A DNA stretch of 64,000 bases. It comes from Novosphingobium lentum NBRC 107847 (lineage in GTDB: Bacteria > Pseudomonadota > Alphaproteobacteria > Sphingomonadales > Sphingomonadaceae). The DNA lies in NCBI RefSeq assembly GCF_001590965.1, contig NZ_BCTW01000014.1, positions 1 through 64,000 of the forward strand. Reading direction: 5' to 3'. Shown piece after piece: positions 16,541 to 24,416 of this stretch; position 1 is the first letter of the stretch; every line of letters starts with the position of its first letter. A model generated the notes under the pieces. That model was not told where the DNA came from, searched no databases, and worked only from the letters and a program-made list of their open reading frames with translations. The position numbers and the translations under genes are program-made.

Positions 16541-16717
16541 ATGGACAATCCCACTCCCCGCGCCACCACGCGTCCTGCCGGGTTCACCCGCCCGGCCCAC
16601 TGGACCAACGATCCCGCGCCGTCGCCCGTCGCGATCCAGCCGCAGGACGATCCCGACGGTCTCGATCCCACACGCTTCGGTGACTGGGAACGCAACGGGA
16701 TCGCGATCGACTTTTAG
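16541..16717 (+). CDS. DUF1674 / succinate dehydrogenase assembly factor 4-like small protein
   Basis: A 58-residue protein encoded divergently from rsmB. The Pro-rich N-terminus is variable, but the C-terminal DPTRFGDWERNGIAIDF is the conserved signature of the DUF1674/SdhAF4 family (typically PTRYGDWE.NG...DF). The eukaryotic member protects flavinated SdhA during complex II assembly; the bacterial role is assumed to be similar. The SDH operon is not in this window. Confidence 0.8.
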   Translation: MDNPTPRATTRPAGFTRPAHWTNDPAPSPVAIQPQDDPDGLDPTRFGDWERNGIAIDF

Positions 16718-16733
16718 TCCTGCGGGCGAAGGG

Positions 16734-17168
16734 CTACCCTTGCACCACCGTGCTGGTGGCGGGGTGATGCTTGTCCAGATGGCGCTTGATGATCTTCAGG
16801 TTGCGGGTGTTCGAGCGGAACATGAAGTCGAGCGCATCGCCCACCAGCGGCACCAGCCCGATCATCGCGTCGAACCCGACATTGCCCGCCATGCGCCACA
16901 GCTTCCAGCGCGGCATGCCCAGGTTGCGGGCTTCCCACACCAGCCAGGCGCCCATCGCGGCGGTGACGAAATCGCCGGCCACCGGGATCAGCCCGACAAT
17001 CGCATCGAGCCCGATCGGGCGGTTGATGCCGGGGATCACGAACAGCCCTTCGAGCAGGCGCTCCATCGCCTCGATCCGCTGGCGAATGGCGGCGGGATCG
17101 TTGCCGAGGCCGGGCAATTCGATGCCCATCCGCTCGACCCGGGATTTTGCTGCACTGGCTTCGACCAT
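16734..17168 (-). CDS. DUF4112 domain protein
   Basis: A 144-residue protein with two hydrophobic hairpins, GLDAIVGLIPVAGDFVTAAMGAWLV and GFDAMIGLVPLVGDALDFMF, which are the repeated GxDxxxGLxPxxGD motif of DUF4112. It is probably a small membrane-associated protein of unknown function. It converges with the DUF1674 gene and lies downstream of the ABC binding-protein gene. Confidence 0.8.
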   Translation of the reverse strand: MVEASAAKSRVERMGIELPGLGNDPAAIRQRIEAMERLLEGLFVIPGINRPIGLDAIVGLIPVAGDFVTAAMGAWLVWEARNLGMPRWKLWRMAGNVGFDAMIGLVPLVGDALDFMFRSNTRNLKIIKRHLDKHHPATSTVVQG

Positions 17169-17205
17169 GATGTCCGACTTTCCCGATAAGGAAGCATTCG
17201 CCCCC

Positions 17206-18678
17206 TTATCTGGGGATCACGGCCATCGGCGGCAAGGGATGCCAGCCCCACGGGTTCGGCGCGAACCCTGAAACGCGCGCGCGGACCATCGACCAGCGCA
17301 GCGGACGGGCGATGGGGATGTAGAAATTGGCGGCGGTGATTTCGGCCTCGGCCTCGGCCAGCAAGGCCGCGCGTTGCTGCGGATCGCTGGTCGCGCGCGC
17401 TTCGGCCATGCGGGCATCCCCGGTGGGGCTGCACGGAACCCGGCCCGCGCCGCAGCCCAGCTGGTTGAGGAACCATGTTGCCCGGCCATAACGCGCCACG
17501 CTGTCGATCAGCCGCAAGTCGGCGGGTGCGCCTTCGGGCACTTCCCGGACGCCAAGCCCGATCGCGGCAAAATCCTCGGTCAGCCGCGCCAGCACCAGCC
17601 GCGAGCCGGGTCCGCCCGGCATGGCCACGCGCAACTGTTGCACTTGCTGCCCGCCGGCCTTCCACCGCGCAACCCGCGCTGCGGCCACGGCGCGCCGCTC
17701 GACCATCGACATCGCGGTCCAGCGCTCGCCGATCGTGCCCAGGTCGCCATCGACATCGGGCGACACGATCCGCGTCGTGGGGTGCCAGCCGCCGACGTTG
17801 AACGCGCCGATCAGCGCATCGCGGTCGATCGCCATGCCCAGCGCCTCGCGGTTGGAGGGATCGGCGAAGAACCCGCCGTCGTTCTCCACCAGCAGCCCGA
17901 ACAGGCCGATCACCGGATCGAGCTGGACGTTGCCGCGCGACAGGCTGGTGATCCCGGCCAGCGGCAGCGAATCGATCCGCCCGCCCAGCACCACATCGAC
18001 ATCGCCGTCGTTGAAGCGGCCCACCGCGGCGCGCGAGGATTCGAACCGCACCAGCAGCGCCCTGACGTGCTGTTCAAACGCGGCTTGCGCTGGCAGGCCC
18101 CGCTTTTCCGGGGGAATGAGCGTAAGCTGCAGGATCGCGCTATCGCGCCGCTGCGCCATGGGTCCGGTGGCGTGCCCTTTGTAGGGCAGGCCGAGTTCGG
18201 GTTGCGCCAGCAGCGTCAGCAGGTCGGGCATCTGGCTTTTGAGGTCGATCTCCACCACCCGTCCGGCCATCGTGCGGACGTCCTCGACATCGGCAAGATC
18301 AAGGCCCAGCGCCGTCCCGCGCAGCGCGCCGAGCGCCCGACGCAGCGCACCGGCGGCCGATTCGGCGGTGATCGGCGTACCATCGGGCCAGGTCCCGTCG
18401 CGCAGGCGGAAGATGTAGCTTTGGCCGTCGTCGGTCACGATCCAGCGATCGGCGATGGCGGGGACGACACGGCCTTCGGAATCGAACCCCACCAGCCCTT
18501 CGACCGTGGCGTTGCGCAGCAACTGGGCAGCGGGCCCAAGCCGCGATCCGCCGGCGCGCACATCGGCGGCGTCGCCGATCACCGAAACCGGCAACGCCCC
18601 GCCGTTGCCACGCCCGCAGGCTGCGAGCGCCAACGCGGCGCCAAGCGACATCAGCAGGCGGGGATACCGGGCCATCAT
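17206..18678 (-). CDS. Peptide-type ABC transporter substrate-binding lipoprotein (SBP_bac_5), orphan
   Basis: A 490-residue extracytoplasmic solute-binding protein of the DppA/OppA/NikA fold. A lipobox LALAAC near residue 20 predicts a lipid-anchored periplasmic protein. Family features include NATVEGLVGFDSEGRVVPAIADRWIVTDDGQSYIFRLR and SNREALGMAIDRDALI. No permease or ATPase genes lie beside it, so it either works with a transporter elsewhere or has another role. Two adjacent ATGs (18678, 18675) are possible; the first has AGG 5 nt upstream. Confidence 0.82.
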   Translation of the reverse strand: MMARYPRLLMSLGAALALAACGRGNGGALPVSVIGDAADVRAGGSRLGPAAQLLRNATVEGLVGFDSEGRVVPAIADRWIVTDDGQSYIFRLRDGTWPDGTPITAESAAGALRRALGALRGTALGLDLADVEDVRTMAGRVVEIDLKSQMPDLLTLLAQPELGLPYKGHATGPMAQRRDSAILQLTLIPPEKRGLPAQAAFEQHVRALLVRFESSRAAVGRFNDGDVDVVLGGRIDSLPLAGITSLSRGNVQLDPVIGLFGLLVENDGGFFADPSNREALGMAIDRDALIGAFNVGGWHPTTRIVSPDVDGDLGTIGERWTAMSMVERRAVAAARVARWKAGGQQVQQLRVAMPGGPGSRLVLARLTEDFAAIGLGVREVPEGAPADLRLIDSVARYGRATWFLNQLGCGAGRVPCSPTGDARMAEARATSDPQQRAALLAEAEAEITAANFYIPIARPLRWSMVRARVSGFAPNPWGWHPLPPMAVIPR

Positions 18679-18753
18679 CGCGGCCTAGCAGATACGATTG
18701 GGGCGGTCAGCGCCGGCGGCGCGCAATCACCGGAAAATCAGCAACGAAGTCCG

Positions 18754-19116
18754 TCAGATCTTGCGAATGCTGCTGGCCTTGGGGGCGTGCATCGGCGGTT
18801 TGACGAAGCGCGGCGTCATCGATTCGCCGACGGGCACCGGCGCGCGCACCAGCTTGGCGTCGACATCCTCGAAAAAGGCGATACCGAACCGGCTGTCCTG
18901 GATCCAGGCGACCACGCCATCGGTCCAGCCGATATTGCGAAGGTTGACCTGCAACTGGGTGCCGCGCTGCACCTTCATCGGCCCTTCGGCCATCATGCCG
19001 CCGGGCGAAAGGTTGCGCACCTTGATGCGGTGTTCGACATCGGTCCCCGTCAGGCGCACGTCCGCCATCAGGAACAGGCTGTCGCGCCCCAAATGCCGAT
19101 GGTCGAGCTCTGTCAC
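18754..19116 (-). CDS. PilZ domain protein
   Basis: A 120-residue single-domain PilZ protein. It shows RIKVRNLSPGGMMAEG, the (D/N)xSxxG part of the c-di-GMP-binding signature, followed by the beta-barrel VNLRNIGWTDGVVAWIQDSRFGIAFFE. The upstream Arg-rich element is weak (GRDSLF rather than RxxxR), so c-di-GMP affinity is uncertain. It probably couples c-di-GMP to motility or envelope functions. Confidence 0.8.
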   Translation of the reverse strand: MTELDHRHLGRDSLFLMADVRLTGTDVEHRIKVRNLSPGGMMAEGPMKVQRGTQLQVNLRNIGWTDGVVAWIQDSRFGIAFFEDVDAKLVRAPVPVGESMTPRFVKPPMHAPKASSIRKI

Positions 19117-19240
19117 CGATCGGTTTCCGTTCTTCTCCAGGTGTCCGACTGGACGCGAATCGATCCGAGGTTCGATCCGTTCCGGTGGGATATTCGCAAG
19201 TTTTACTGACCAGACCTTATAAGGGCGTGGCCAAGAAATC

Positions 19241-19265
19241 GTTAACGCGCGTGGCCATTAACCAT
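19241..19265. promoter_or_regulatory. Candidate CtrA half-sites upstream of the PilZ gene
   Basis: The gap 19117-19312 contains GTTAAC (19241-19246) and TTAACCAT (19258-19265) in otherwise GC-rich DNA. TTAACCAT is a recognised CtrA half-site form in alphaproteobacteria. The 12-nt spacing does not match the full TTAA-N7-TTAA site, so this is a weak call. Confidence 0.25.
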
Positions 19266-19312
19266 ATTTTGCGCCCGGAATCGACCTTTTTGCGTCACAT
19301 TCCACAATGCGG

Positions 19313-19771
19313 CTACATATCGCGGGAAATCTTCTCGCGTCGTTCGTGCGCTTGCTGGGCTTCGACCGTCATCGTGGCGATCGGACGGGCGACCAGCCGA
19401 CCCAGCCCGATCGGCTCCCCGGTGACCTCGCAAAAGCCGTATTCACCCTCATCGATGCGGCGGATGGCCGAATCGATCTTGGCGATCAGCTTGCGCTGGC
19501 GGTCGCGCGTGCGCAGTTCGATGCCCCAGTCGGTCTCGCTCGACGCGCGATCGTTGAGGTCGGGTTCGCGGATCGGTCCATCCTGCAACGACGCCAGCGT
19601 GCCCGCAGATGCCGAAAGGATCGAACGCTTCCATTCCTGCAGCAGCCGCCGGAAATAATCCTGCTGGGCCTCGCCCATGTAGGGTTCAGTTTCGTTCGGG
19701 ACGTAATCTCCGGGCAAGGCCCGGCGGGCTTTTGCAAGGACATCAATTTCGTCAGTCAAAGTCGCCGCCAT
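19313..19771 (-). CDS. dksA: DksA/TraR family RNA polymerase-binding regulator
   Basis: A 152-residue DksA. An N-terminal coiled-coil region (LLQEWKRSILSAS through IELRTRDRQRKLIAKIDSAIRRID) is followed by the zinc-finger-like globular part YGFCEVTGEPIGLGRLVARPIATM. Only one of the four zinc-ligand cysteines remains (the C of CEVTG), a state common in alphaproteobacterial DksA that probably fold without zinc. It binds the RNA polymerase secondary channel with ppGpp to adjust stable-RNA and biosynthetic promoters. ATG 19771 has GGAGGG just upstream; the preceding TTG does not. Confidence 0.88.
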   Translation of the reverse strand: MAATLTDEIDVLAKARRALPGDYVPNETEPYMGEAQQDYFRRLLQEWKRSILSASAGTLASLQDGPIREPDLNDRASSETDWGIELRTRDRQRKLIAKIDSAIRRIDEGEYGFCEVTGEPIGLGRLVARPIATMTVEAQQAHERREKISRDM

Positions 19772-19981
19772 CCGGCCCTCCGGTTGAACCAAGAATACCG
19801 ACCCCTGGCCCGCGTCACCCGTCGAAAAGCGATGCAGGCTCGTGGCTTGGCGCGCCTATACGAGCGGGCCGGAATCGGCACAAGTCATTCTGCACGCCCC
19901 ATAAGGCGATCAACATCAAGACGGGCCGAACGGAGGTGACGGCGATCACGAAATGCCTGCTCGCGGTACATTTTTGCGGCG

Positions 19982-19996
19982 TTAACCATTTGTTGA
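19982..19996 (+). promoter_or_regulatory. CtrA-like binding site upstream of the Sel1-like gene
   Basis: TTAA-CCATTTG-TTGA matches the CtrA box TTAA-N7-TTAA at 7 of 8 positions and also contains TTAACCAT. It lies about 70 nt before GTG 20065. CtrA control would fit a cell-cycle or envelope gene, but the match is from eye only. Confidence 0.35.
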
Positions 19997-20064
19997 CCTT
20001 GTTTGGTGACTTTGGGGTCACGGACAGGGCCAGGGGGCGCTGCCGAAACGGGGGTTCAACGATC

Positions 20065-20430
20065 GTGGGAAAAGCATGGATCAATCTGGTCGCGGATGGT
20101 GCGGCTACCGATTTCTCGCCCGATTTTTCAAGCGGTGATGATGCCCTGCGCGGCACCGACCTGCTGGTGGCGACATGCCTGGCCGCTGCGGCACAAGGCG
20201 ATGGCAATGCCTTCTTCGACCTGGGCGTCGCGTTCTCGACCGGCAGCCACGGCGTCGATTGCGACCTGGTCGAAGCGCACAAGTGGTTCAACCTGGCCGC
20301 GGTTGCCGGACATGACGAGGCGGCGCTCTGCCGTGCCGACATCTCCGAGGAAATGACCGCGCGTGAAATCGCCGAAGCGCAACGCCGCGCCCGCGAATGG
20401 ATCGCCGCCTCCAGCCGCCGCGCTGCCTGA
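20065..20430 (+). CDS. Sel1-repeat-like small protein
   Basis: A 121-residue protein. The region AAAQGDGNAFFDLGVAFSTGSHGVDCDLVEAHKWFNLAAVAGHDEAALCRADI fits the Sel1/TPR-like repeat (A..G...AFFDLG..Y..G..V..D..EAHKWF.LAA..G...A). The C-terminus is the acidic-basic helix EMTAREIAEAQRRAREW. Such repeats are protein-interaction solenoids. GTG 20065 is preferred because a CtrA-like site lies upstream; GTG 19936 in the same frame would give a longer protein. Confidence 0.7.
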   Translation: MGKAWINLVADGAATDFSPDFSSGDDALRGTDLLVATCLAAAAQGDGNAFFDLGVAFSTGSHGVDCDLVEAHKWFNLAAVAGHDEAALCRADISEEMTAREIAEAQRRAREWIAASSRRAA

Positions 20431-20590
20431 CACGATCTGACGCAAGACTTGCCGGGTTACGATCCGGCCTTCGCTCCCTGTCCTGTCTCTCCGCCGCGTT
20501 CCATCAGGGGCGGCGGGGCAGGAAGCGAGGGCCGGAACTAGCGCTTTCGGTTTGAGTAGACACCGGCCCGTCGCCGTATCCGACGTGAGT

Positions 20591-20620
20591 CGGAGAAAAC
20601 CTGACGGCATCAGCCGTCAG
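20591..20620 (-). terminator. Intrinsic terminator of the FemAB-like gene operon
   Basis: On the minus strand CTGACGGC-TGAT-GCCGTCAG (20620-20601) forms a perfect 8-bp stem with a 4-nt loop, followed by GTTTTC. The TGA stop of the gene (20619-20617) lies inside the stem, so termination follows directly after translation ends. Confidence 0.7.
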
Positions 20621-21753
20621 TCGTGGTCCTTGCGGAACGGCGTGTGCTGCCCCAGCCACTGCGCGTCCTGCGCCACGCCGGCACGCTCGCGCTCGAGAAA
20701 ATCGGCCACCGCCGCGCGAAAGCCCCGGTCGACGATGTAGTGCGCCGAGAATGTGCGCACCGGCTCGTACCCCCGCGCCAGCTTGTGCTGGCCTTGCGCC
20801 CCCGCCTCGACCCGCGACAGACCCAGCGCGATCGCCGCGTCGATCGCCTGGTAATAGCACAGCTCGAAGTGGAGGAACGGCTTGTCCACCACCGACCCCC
20901 AGTACCGCCCATAGAGCGCGTCCTCGCCGATGAAGTTGAGCGCCCCGGCGATCGGCGTGTCCCCGTCGAAGGCCAGCACCAGCAGCACCTTGTCGGCCAG
21001 CCGCTCGCCCAGCAGCGAAAATGCGCGGCGGGTGAGATAGGGCGTGCCCCACTTGCGCGCGCCGGTGTCCTGATAGAACTGCCAGAACGCGTCCCAGTGC
21101 TCGGGCCGGATGTCGGCACCGGTCAGCGCGGCGATCCGCACCCCGGCCTGCGCGGCGGCGCGTTCCTTGCGGATGTCCTTGCGCTTGCGCGACGACAGCG
21201 CGTCCAGGAACGCATCGAAACTGTCGTAGCCCCGGTTTTCCCAGTGAAACTGGATGTCGTTGCGCAACAGCCAGCCCGCAGCCTCGAAATACGGCACCTG
21301 CTCCGGCTCGATGAACGTGGCGTGCGCCGACGACAGCTTGTTGGCGACGCACAGCTGCTCGGCGGCGCGCAGCAGCGGCAGGGCGAGGTCGTCGCGATCG
21401 CCCAGCAGCAGCCTGGGGCCGGTGGCGGGTGTGAACGGCACGCTCAGTTGCAGCTTGGGATAGTAACGCCCGCCGGCGCGGTGCCAGGCATCGGCCCAGC
21501 CCTGGTCGAACACATATTCGCCCTGGCTGTGGTCCTTGAGGTACGCCGGCAGCGCGGCGGCGAGGCGGCCATCGGCGCCGGCGATCGTGATCGGCGCGGG
21601 CGACCAGCCGCTACGCCCACCGACGCTTCCGGAATCTTCCAGCAGCTTGAGGAAGGCATGGCTGGTGAACGGATTGCCCGATCTCGCCAGCCGATCCCAC
21701 GCGTCTGCGGGAAGCGCGCCGACCGATTGCGCGATCGTGGCGGTGATACTCAC
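20617..21753 (-). CDS. FemAB/GNAT-like N-acyltransferase (peptidogalycan biosynthesis family, COG3146)
   Basis: A 378-residue protein of the COG3146/PF04339 family, a tandem GNAT-type fold related to FemAB aminoacyltransferases. Recognisable segments are NPFTSHAFLKLLEDSGSVGG near the N-terminus, SSRKRKDIRKERAAA in the middle, and the C-terminal FELCYYQAIDAAIALGLSRVEAGAQGQHKLARGYEP, which is the signature. The substrate is unknown; a role in cell-envelope or amino-group acylation is inferred. GTG 21753 overlaps the stop of the GDPD gene (GTGA). Last gene of a five-gene minus-strand operon. Confidence 0.8.
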   Translation of the reverse strand: MSITATIAQSVGALPADAWDRLARSGNPFTSHAFLKLLEDSGSVGGRSGWSPAPITIAGADGRLAAALPAYLKDHSQGEYVFDQGWADAWHRAGGRYYPKLQLSVPFTPATGPRLLLGDRDDLALPLLRAAEQLCVANKLSSAHATFIEPEQVPYFEAAGWLLRNDIQFHWENRGYDSFDAFLDALSSRKRKDIRKERAAAQAGVRIAALTGADIRPEHWDAFWQFYQDTGARKWGTPYLTRRAFSLLGERLADKVLLVLAFDGDTPIAGALNFIGEDALYGRYWGSVVDKPFLHFELCYYQAIDAAIALGLSRVEAGAQGQHKLARGYEPVRTFSAHYIVDRGFRAAVADFLERERAGVAQDAQWLGQHTPFRKDHD

Positions 21754-22526
21754 GCGGGGAGCCCGGCCCCCTCGGCGATCGGGGCATCGGCATGGCGCGC
21801 AGCACGATCGACGTGTTCGGCCGATCGCACCGTCCAGGTCAGCAGCGGCAACCCGCGCCGACGCTGCGCGCTGGCAAAGCCGCTGGGCAGGTCGCGGATG
21901 TCATAGGCGAGGAACTGCGGCTTGGCCGACCACAGCGCGAGATGGCGGCGCAGGCGCCCCAGCAGCGTGCGCTTGCCATCCTCGGTCACCACCAGCCCGT
22001 GCGCGACGTGGCGCGAATGGACATGGAACCAGCGCGACACGCGCGGGTCGAAGCTCATCACCGCGACCGGCCCGCGATAGCCTTCGAGCACGCGCCGCAC
22101 CGCCAGGCACAGCGGGGCGATGCGCAAGTCGTCCCTCGACTTGATCTCGATCAGCAACGGCACCCGGCCAGCCACCTGATCGAGCAGCTGGCGCAGCGTT
22201 GGAATGCAATCCGCGCTGCCCGACAGCGTCATGCGCCCCAGTTCGGCGGCGCTGTGTTCGATCACCGGGCCGCTCTGGCCGGTCAGCCGGTCAAGCTCCC
22301 AGTCGTGGAACACCATCGCCGCATCGTCGCTGCTGCGCTGGACATCGCATTCGATGCCGTGCCCGCGTGCGATCGCGGCGGCGAAAGCCGATGGCGAGTT
22401 TTCGGGCACGCCGGACCCGTGCAGCCCGCGATGGGCGTACGTCGCGTCGCGCAACCAATCGACCTGACCGGGTTTCGGCGCAGGCGCGAACCAGGCGTCA
22501 AGCAGGGTGGAGGGCAACAATCGCAT
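21750..22526 (-). CDS. Glycerophosphodiester phosphodiesterase
   Basis: A 258-residue GDPD/PLC-like TIM-barrel phosphodiesterase. The catalytic region is YAHRGLHGSGVPENSPSAF (HR and EN) followed by GIECDVQRSSDDAAMVFHDWELDRLT (E-x-D metal ligands and the second His). LLIEIKSR is the next metal-ligand strand. It hydrolyses glycerophosphodiesters to glycerol-3-phosphate and an alcohol. The ATG at 22526 lies inside the 3' end of the RidA gene (29-nt overlap), and its stop overlaps the next start. Confidence 0.88.
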   Translation of the reverse strand: MRLLPSTLLDAWFAPAPKPGQVDWLRDATYAHRGLHGSGVPENSPSAFAAAIARGHGIECDVQRSSDDAAMVFHDWELDRLTGQSGPVIEHSAAELGRMTLSGSADCIPTLRQLLDQVAGRVPLLIEIKSRDDLRIAPLCLAVRRVLEGYRGPVAVMSFDPRVSRWFHVHSRHVAHGLVVTEDGKRTLLGRLRRHLALWSAKPQFLAYDIRDLPSGFASAQRRRGLPLLTWTVRSAEHVDRAARHADAPIAEGAGLPA

Positions 22527-22968
22527 CGATTTCCACTGCTGCGCCCAGCGGCAGGACGGGAACGCCCACCGCGCTGCGGGCATGGCGGCCCGCATCGCCG
22601 AATACCGCGACCATAAGTTCCGAGGCGCCGTTGGCGACTTTGGGCTGATCGGTGAACGTGCCGGTCGAATTGACGAACGCGCCCAGCTTGACGATCCGCG
22701 CGACGCGGTCGAGCGATCCGCCAAGCGCAGCCTGCACTTGCGCCAGAATCATCAGCGCGCAGGCCTGCGCAGCGGCGACGCCCTGCTCCAGCGTCACATC
22801 CTCGCCCAGCCGCCCGGTGACCAGCGCGCCATCGACGAACGGCAGCTGCCCCGAAACGTGCAGCAGCCCGCCCGCCTCGACCGTGGGCACATAGGCCGCC
22901 ACCGGCGCGGCGGCCTTGGGCAAAGTGAGGCCGAGTTCGGCAAGCCGTGCCGCGACCGTATCCGTCAT
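22498..22968 (-). CDS. RidA/YjgF family reactive-intermediate deaminase
   Basis: A 156-residue RidA-superfamily protein of the longer YjgF-like subgroup. Conserved parts are LLHVSGQLPF, GVAAAQACALMILAQVQAALGGSLDRV and RSAVGVPVLPLGAAVEIDAIV, which includes the Arg that binds substrate carboxylates. RidA members hydrolyse enamine/imine by-products of PLP enzymes. ATG 22968 overlaps the HAD gene stop by 4 nt (ATGA). Confidence 0.88.
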   Translation of the reverse strand: MTDTVAARLAELGLTLPKAAAPVAAYVPTVEAGGLLHVSGQLPFVDGALVTGRLGEDVTLEQGVAAAQACALMILAQVQAALGGSLDRVARIVKLGAFVNSTGTFTDQPKVANGASELMVAVFGDAGRHARSAVGVPVLPLGAAVEIDAIVALHPA

Positions 22969-23681
22969 GTTCGCGATTCCTTCGTCAAAGCTTCGTGCTC
23001 GTGCGAGCCCCCGTGCAATTCGGCACCCGTCAGGCGGTCGAGCAGCCACGGCAGCGCGCTGGCCCAATCGTCGATCCGGGCGTGGGCATCGCCCGCCGCA
23101 TGCGCGCAATCGATGTGCGGGGCAAGCAGCGGTTCGCCGCACAAGTGCAGCCGCGCAATGTGCGGCACCACGTCGCGCGCCGAGCCGTGGTGCTGCGGCA
23201 GATCGTCGATGAACACCGCGCGGCTGGGCCGGTATTCGTCGAGGATCGCCTTCAGCGCCGGGCCTTTCGGCCCCGAATTGGTGAACACCCGGGCGTGGAT
23301 GCCGACATCGCGCAACTGCTGCGCGCGATGTTCCTGCCGGTGATCGCCCAGATTGGTAAGGATCACCACATCGGCGTGTTCGGCCAGCTTGTTAATCCCC
23401 TCGACCGCGCCGGCGATCGCCTGCTGGCGGTGCATCTCGGTATCGAAGAACAAGTTGAGGTAGCGCCAGATGTCCGACGGTTCGACCAGCGAGCCGCTGG
23501 CGCGATGGCGCAGCGCCTGGCCGAAATCGGCGTTCTTCATCGAAAAGTCGACGTCATGCGCTTCGGCCAGCCAATCGCGGAACGGTGCTACCATGTGCAG
23601 CAGCACTTCGTCGCAATCGCTGATGACCAGCGGGCGGCCGGTGGCGGAGAACGTGGCGGAGACCGGCGGGGCGGCGCTCAC
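22965..23681 (-). CDS. HAD superfamily hydrolase
   Basis: A 238-residue HAD-fold protein. Motif I is ISDCDEVLL with D22 and D24, motif II the Thr in VVILTNLGD, and motif IV FIDDLPQHH. The DCDE form is unusual compared with DxDGT. It is probably a phosphatase with an unknown substrate. GTG 23681 overlaps the stop of the DUF3572 frame (GTGA), and its own stop overlaps the RidA start, so the genes are translationally coupled. Confidence 0.82.
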   Translation of the reverse strand: MSAAPPVSATFSATGRPLVISDCDEVLLHMVAPFRDWLAEAHDVDFSMKNADFGQALRHRASGSLVEPSDIWRYLNLFFDTEMHRQQAIAGAVEGINKLAEHADVVILTNLGDHRQEHRAQQLRDVGIHARVFTNSGPKGPALKAILDEYRPSRAVFIDDLPQHHGSARDVVPHIARLHLCGEPLLAPHIDCAHAAGDAHARIDDWASALPWLLDRLTGAELHGGSHEHEALTKESRT

Positions 23682-23950
23682 GACAGCGCCTCGCGCGCGG
23701 CGACCAGATCCTGCGGGCGGACGGCCAGCGCATCGGCGGCGGCGACCAGATCGGTTTCGTGCGCCGCCAGGAAATCGAGCACCGCGCCCAGCACGGCGGG
23801 ATCGCTCAGCCCGGCGCGCAAGTCGTCGGGGGCCAGGCCGGTCAGCGCCAGCAGGCGGTCGGCGCGGGCCGGGTCGGCCAGTACCCAGCCCAGCGCACCC
23901 AGCGCCAGCGCCTGCGGATCGGCGGCATGTCCGGATGATTTCTCGCGAAT
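23678..23950 (-). CDS. DUF3572 family protein with a non-canonical start codon
   Basis: The minus-strand frame from 23956 to the TGA at 23680-23678 encodes DPQALALGALGWVLADPARADRLLALTGLAPDDLRAGLSDPAVLGAVLDFLAAHETDLVAAADAL..., a clear DUF3572 protein of about 90 residues. No ATG, GTG or TTG exists between the upstream stop (TGA 23959-23957) and the conserved domain. ATT 23950 (90 aa) or ATC 23953 (91 aa, with AAAGG 9 nt upstream) would give the usual length. The nearby ATG in gacATGccg is in another frame. Function unknown; first gene of the HAD-RidA-GDPD-FemAB-like operon. Confidence 0.6.
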   Translation of the reverse strand: MREKSSGHAADPQALALGALGWVLADPARADRLLALTGLAPDDLRAGLSDPAVLGAVLDFLAAHETDLVAAADALAVRPQDLVAAREALS

Positions 23951-24038
23951 GATTTGTCAGGACCTTTCCGGGTCAATAGAGCGCCTGCCATTGGATTGGG
24001 TCGGTCGGCGGGCTTCGATCGGCATGTAGGGGCGGTAG

Positions 24039-24401
24039 GTGGCAAAAAGAATATTGGTTGTCGAGGACAACGACCTCAATCGCAAATTGTTCTGCGATCT
24101 GCTGAGGGCCAACGGCTTTGCGGTGGAGCCCGTGGCCGACGGGCGCGAGGCGATCGACCGCGCGCGCAGCTTTGTCCCCAACCTGGTGATCATGGACATC
24201 CAGCTGCCCAATGTCTCGGGGCTGGAACTGATCGAGGCGCTGAAGGCCGACAAGGACTTGCGCGCGATCCCGGTGCTGGCGGTAACCGCCTATGCCGGCA
24301 AGGGCGACGAGGAACGCATCCGCGACGCCGGCGCCGAGGGTTACCTGGCCAAGCCGGTGTCGATCGGCCCGTTCATGGAAGCGGTGCGCAAGCTGGTGTG
24401 A
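24039..24401 (+). CDS. divK: DivK-like single-domain response regulator
   Basis: A 120-residue CheY-fold receiver with no output domain. The acidic pocket is VVEDND, the phosphoacceptor Asp is D53 in VIMDIQLPNVSGLELI, and the conserved Thr and Lys are in AVTAYAGKGDEERIRDAGAEGYLAKPVS. AGKGDEERIR and YLAKPVS are typical of DivK, the cell-cycle regulator acting through DivJ/PleC and DivL. GTG 24039 follows a GGGG-rich ribosome-binding region. Confidence 0.87.
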   Translation: MAKRILVVEDNDLNRKLFCDLLRANGFAVEPVADGREAIDRARSFVPNLVIMDIQLPNVSGLELIEALKADKDLRAIPVLAVTAYAGKGDEERIRDAGAEGYLAKPVSIGPFMEAVRKLV

Positions 24402-24416
24402 GCGCCGCGCCGCTTG

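Noticed and set aside
20065-20430. Longer Sel1-like protein from GTG 19936
   Set aside because: The extra N-terminus is unlike the family and would include the CtrA-like box; the shorter start was kept, though not proven.
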